Assembly: GCA_965277595.1 (NCBI GenBank)
Contig: CBDIDH010000001.1
Span: forward strand, 1,984,001-2,048,000
Source: CBDIDH01 sp965277595
Lineage (GTDB): Bacteria; Planctomycetota; Planctomycetia; Isosphaerales; Isosphaeraceae
Length of the DNA: 64,000 nucleotides
Direction: 5' to 3'
Shown here: positions 62,031-64,000 of the stretch, piece by piece
Numbering within the stretch: position 1 is the first letter of the stretch
Layout: every line of letters starts with the position of its first letter
Program-made: the position numbers and the translations under genes
Notes under the pieces: generated by a model
What the model was told of the DNA's origin: nothing
Databases searched by the model: none
What the model saw: the letters and a program-made list of their open reading frames with translations, nothing else

Positions 62031-62059
62031 TTGACAAGCGGCTGGATCGGCGTAGTCTA
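62031..62059 (+). promoter_or_regulatory. Possible sigma-70 promoter of the NtrC-type regulator
   Basis: TTGACA at 62031-62036 and AGTCTA at 62054-62059, separated by 17 bp, upstream of the regulator start at 62173. The -10 is poor, so this is a modest match. The leader would be ~110 nt. Confidence 0.35.
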
Positions 62060-62172
62060 CGGAGTCAGGAAAGGCCGGGATCGTTGCGTTCTTTTTGCGG
62101 GCTTTTGGGGAGACCCAGACGACCGAAGAGAATGATCATCCTCGGTCCACCTCAACCTTGGATGAGGGCGCC

Positions 62173-63612
62173 ATGGATCGACGCATCCTTGTGGTGGACG
62201 ACAGTGAGCTCGTCTGCCAGCAACTCTCGCAACTCCTTGCCCTCCCCGGCCGCCAGATCAAGGTTGCCCACGACGGGACGACCGCCCTGGAATGGCTCGT
62301 CGAGCGGAATTTCTCGCTGGTTCTGACCGACCTTTGCCTCCCCACGATCAGCGGTCTCGACCTGATCCGCGAGGTCCGACAACGCGATCTACCCGTCACG
62401 GTCATCGTGATGACCGGTCACGCTTCGATTGATTCGGCGGTTGAGGCCATGCGCCTTGGCGCCTATGACTACCTGCTCAAGCCGATTGACTCGGTCCGCC
62501 TCGAAGTCCTTGTTAATCAAGCACTTGAGGACCGCAAGCTTGTCGATGAGGTGGACGCCCTTCGGCAGAACCTTCAGGAACGCTACGCCTTTCACAACCT
62601 GCTCGGCCAGGGAACGCGAATGCGCGAGGTCTTTGACCGCGTTTCGCGGGTCGCGACCAAGCATTGTAACGTTTTGATCACGGGCGAGACCGGAACCGGC
62701 AAGGAACTCGTGGCGCAGGCGATTCATTACACGGGGATCACCCGACAGGGGCCGTTGATTGCCGTCAACTGCGCGGCCTTGCCCGAGCCCTTGCTCGAAA
62801 GCGAGCTTTTCGGCCACGAACGCGGATCGTTCACCGGCGCGGATCGCCAGAAAAAGGGGCGGTTCGAACAGGCGCAAGGGGGAACGCTCTTTCTCGACGA
62901 GATCGGCGAATTGCCGATCGGCATGCAGGCCAAGCTCTTGCGCGTCTTGCAGGATGGCACGTTCGAGCGCGTTGGCGGCTCGGAGGTGATCCGGGCCGAT
63001 TGCCGGGTCCTCGCCGCGACGAACCTGAACCTGGCCCAGGCGGTCGCGGCCGGTCGGTTCCGCGAAGACCTCTATTATCGGCTCAACGTCGTCTCGATCG
63101 AGCTTCCGCCGCTGCGCGAGAGGCTGGAAGATATTCCCTTGCTTGTCGATCATTTTCTCAAACAACTGCGCGAGCGGAGATTGCCTGAGAAAACCGTTTC
63201 TCGCGAGACCCTTTCTCGACTCTCGCGGTATGACTGGCCGGGAAACGTCCGCGAGCTTGAGCATGTCATCGAGCAGATTGTCGTGACGACGCCTGGTCCA
63301 GAGATCGGGCCCGAGAACCTCCCCGGGCAGATCGTCTCGACGCGCGAGGAGCCGTTCAGCCTTGATTTCGACCTTCAACGCCCGCTTCAATCGATTACCG
63401 ACGAGTTGACCGAGCGTGTCGAGCGCGCCTATCTTCTGCGTGTTCTCGAACGTTATCGAGGTCGGATCGACAGGTGCGCCGCACATTGCGGGCTTTCTCG
63501 ACGTAGCATCAGCGAGAAGCTGCGCCGGTATCAGATTGACAAGGCCGAGTTCAAGGCGAGTCCGCACCGAGCTTTGAAAGAGAAGGTCATCGTCGGCGAA
63601 CCGGCGGCCTGA
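62173..63612 (+). CDS. Sigma-54-dependent response regulator (NtrC family)
   Basis: A 479-residue activator. Receiver (1-120) with the phosphoacceptor Asp53 in LTDLCLPTISG and Lys in LLKPID; AAA+ domain (~140-375) with Walker A GETGTGKE, the loop GSFTGA (usually GAFTGA) and Walker B GGTLFLDEIGE, the arginine finger region FREDLYYRLNVVSIELPPLRER; and a Fis-type HTH (~425-460; CAAHCGLSRRSISEKLRRYQID). It activates sigma-54 promoters when phosphorylated. ATG 62173 has GAGGG 6 nt upstream. No adjacent kinase. Confidence 0.93.
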   Translation: MDRRILVVDDSELVCQQLSQLLALPGRQIKVAHDGTTALEWLVERNFSLVLTDLCLPTISGLDLIREVRQRDLPVTVIVMTGHASIDSAVEAMRLGAYDYLLKPIDSVRLEVLVNQALEDRKLVDEVDALRQNLQERYAFHNLLGQGTRMREVFDRVSRVATKHCNVLITGETGTGKELVAQAIHYTGITRQGPLIAVNCAALPEPLLESELFGHERGSFTGADRQKKGRFEQAQGGTLFLDEIGELPIGMQAKLLRVLQDGTFERVGGSEVIRADCRVLAATNLNLAQAVAAGRFREDLYYRLNVVSIELPPLRERLEDIPLLVDHFLKQLRERRLPEKTVSRETLSRLSRYDWPGNVRELEHVIEQIVVTTPGPEIGPENLPGQIVSTREEPFSLDFDLQRPLQSITDELTERVERAYLLRVLERYRGRIDRCAAHCGLSRRSISEKLRRYQIDKAEFKASPHRALKEKVIVGEPAA

Positions 63613-63639
63613 GCGTCGGAAAATCGTGTCGAGGTCCCC

Positions 63640-63822
63640 ATGATGAACGGCTGGTATGTCCTGGCCCTGTTGATGTTTGGTGTCGCTTTGGTGACGACAA
63701 CGCTCATCCTTTTCGCGCTCGAGTTGCGCCTTGTCAAAAGGATCGGCGGGCGGACGCTCACGCTGATCCTCGCGACGGATGCGTTGCTCTGGTGCATCGC
63801 GGCGGCGTTCTCGTCGATCTGA
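63640..63822 (+). CDS. Small two-helix membrane protein
   Basis: A 60-residue protein with two hydrophobic helices (ALLMFGVALVTTTLILFALEL and LILATDALLWCIAAAF) and a short basic loop (RLVKRIGGR). ATG 63640 has GAGG 5 nt upstream; it follows the regulator after 27 bp and may be co-transcribed. No known family. Confidence 0.6.
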   Translation: MMNGWYVLALLMFGVALVTTTLILFALELRLVKRIGGRTLTLILATDALLWCIAAAFSSI

Positions 63823-63863
63823 CAGGGAAAGACACCACGGGATAAACGTGTCGAGGCTGTGAG

Positions 63864-63889
63864 GGTTCGGACCCGCGCAGGGCCGAACC
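63864..63889. terminator. Hairpin between convergent genes
   Basis: GGTTCGGACCC (63864-63874) pairs with GGGCCGAACC (63880-63889), with one bulged A, around a 5-nt loop. It is 42 bp after the small membrane gene and 30 bp from the opposing stop. Confidence 0.6.
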
Positions 63890-63918
63890 ACGCGCCGCGC
63901 GGGGTTTTGGGCAAGACG

Positions 63919-64000
63919 TCAACGTTTTTCGGCCGGCTCGGGAGCCGCGATTGGCGTGAAGGTGAAGTCGGACCCAGTCCAGCCGACCTCGACGATCCCG
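63919..64000 (-). CDS. C-terminal fragment of a gene cut by the window edge
   Basis: The minus frame ending at a TGA (63921-63919) reads IVEVGWTGSDFTFTPIAAP and PEPAEKR. It is a plausible protein C-terminus of 26 residues, but too short to assign. Confidence 0.45.
   Translation of the reverse strand, partial: GIVEVGWTGSDFTFTPIAAPEPAEKR

Noticed and set aside
62389..63891. 500-codon minus frame opposite the NtrC-type regulator
   Set aside because: Every motif (Walker A and B, GSFTGA, HTH) lies in the plus frame.
1..64000. tRNA, rRNA or other stable RNA gene
   Set aside because: Searching by eye for tRNA cloverleaf features and conserved rRNA segments found nothing convincing; a covariance-model scan would be decisive.

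Overview
The window is high-GC DNA from a bacterium that most likely belongs to the Planctomycetota, probably near the Isosphaeraceae. This is inferred from protein families, since no rRNA or marker phylogeny is available here. The pointers are two giant PVC-type HEAT-repeat/cytochrome c proteins, a sulfatase with sulfotransferases, a Tat-type Gfo/Idh/MocA oxidoreductase, a PEP-CTERM choice-of-anchor protein and many fused two-component regulators. I recognised no tRNA, rRNA or CRISPR array.

Layout. 1-10.4 kb: two PVC heme/HEAT proteins, a GT2 glycosyltransferase and a hybrid histidine kinase. 10.5-16.4 kb: a winged-helix-like hypothetical protein, an MFS transporter, malate dehydrogenase and two exported proteins. 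16.5-21.2 kb: cobU and cobS (cobalamin loop assembly), a glutamine-dependent asparagine synthase and a small Cys-phosphatase-like protein. 21.4-24.1 kb: two surface proteins with choice-of-anchor-E-like domains. 24.5-26.6 kb: an MlaE permease plus an MCE-OmpA fusion. 26.5-30.2 kb: small genes, a glycine-rich RRM protein, then an accessory islet with a transposase remnant, a MITE-like element and an orphan membrane protein. 30.2-37.4 kb: an FHA-GAF histidine kinase, an ApbE remnant, an AI-2E family transporter and a complete mlaE-mlaF-mlaD-type operon. 37.8-45.5 kb: a class IV aminotransferase, a glycosyltransferase running antisense into an ABC-2 permease, its ATPase, glgC, a bL12-like small protein and an RND adaptor. 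46.2-49.9 kb: a histidine kinase, an out-of-frame receiver and an M3 oligopeptidase. 50.3-55.5 kb: two sulfotransferases, a sulfatase and a large membrane protein. 55.7-64 kb: ApbE, a DoxX-like protein with a large insertion, a Gfo/Idh/MocA oxidoreductase, a thioredoxin-fold protein without CXXC, and an NtrC-type regulator.

The most unusual feature is a dispersed family of about 70-200 bp palindromic elements built from 7-bp tandem units (GACCAAG, GACCGAT, AAAGGAC or ARRGGGC types). They surround a conserved core resembling GGCGGAATTTYTCGG, and the better copies have ends resembling AGGAGAATTGCAAAGTC. Copies lie near 6.4, 11.4, 21.3, 29.9, 30.0, 32.2, 33.55, 40.5, 41.7 and 43.9 kb, always between genes or exactly at gene ends. 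Two supply the last codons and stop of a protein. A second distinct repeat is a set of three 19-bp palindromes at 64-65 bp spacing upstream of cobS.
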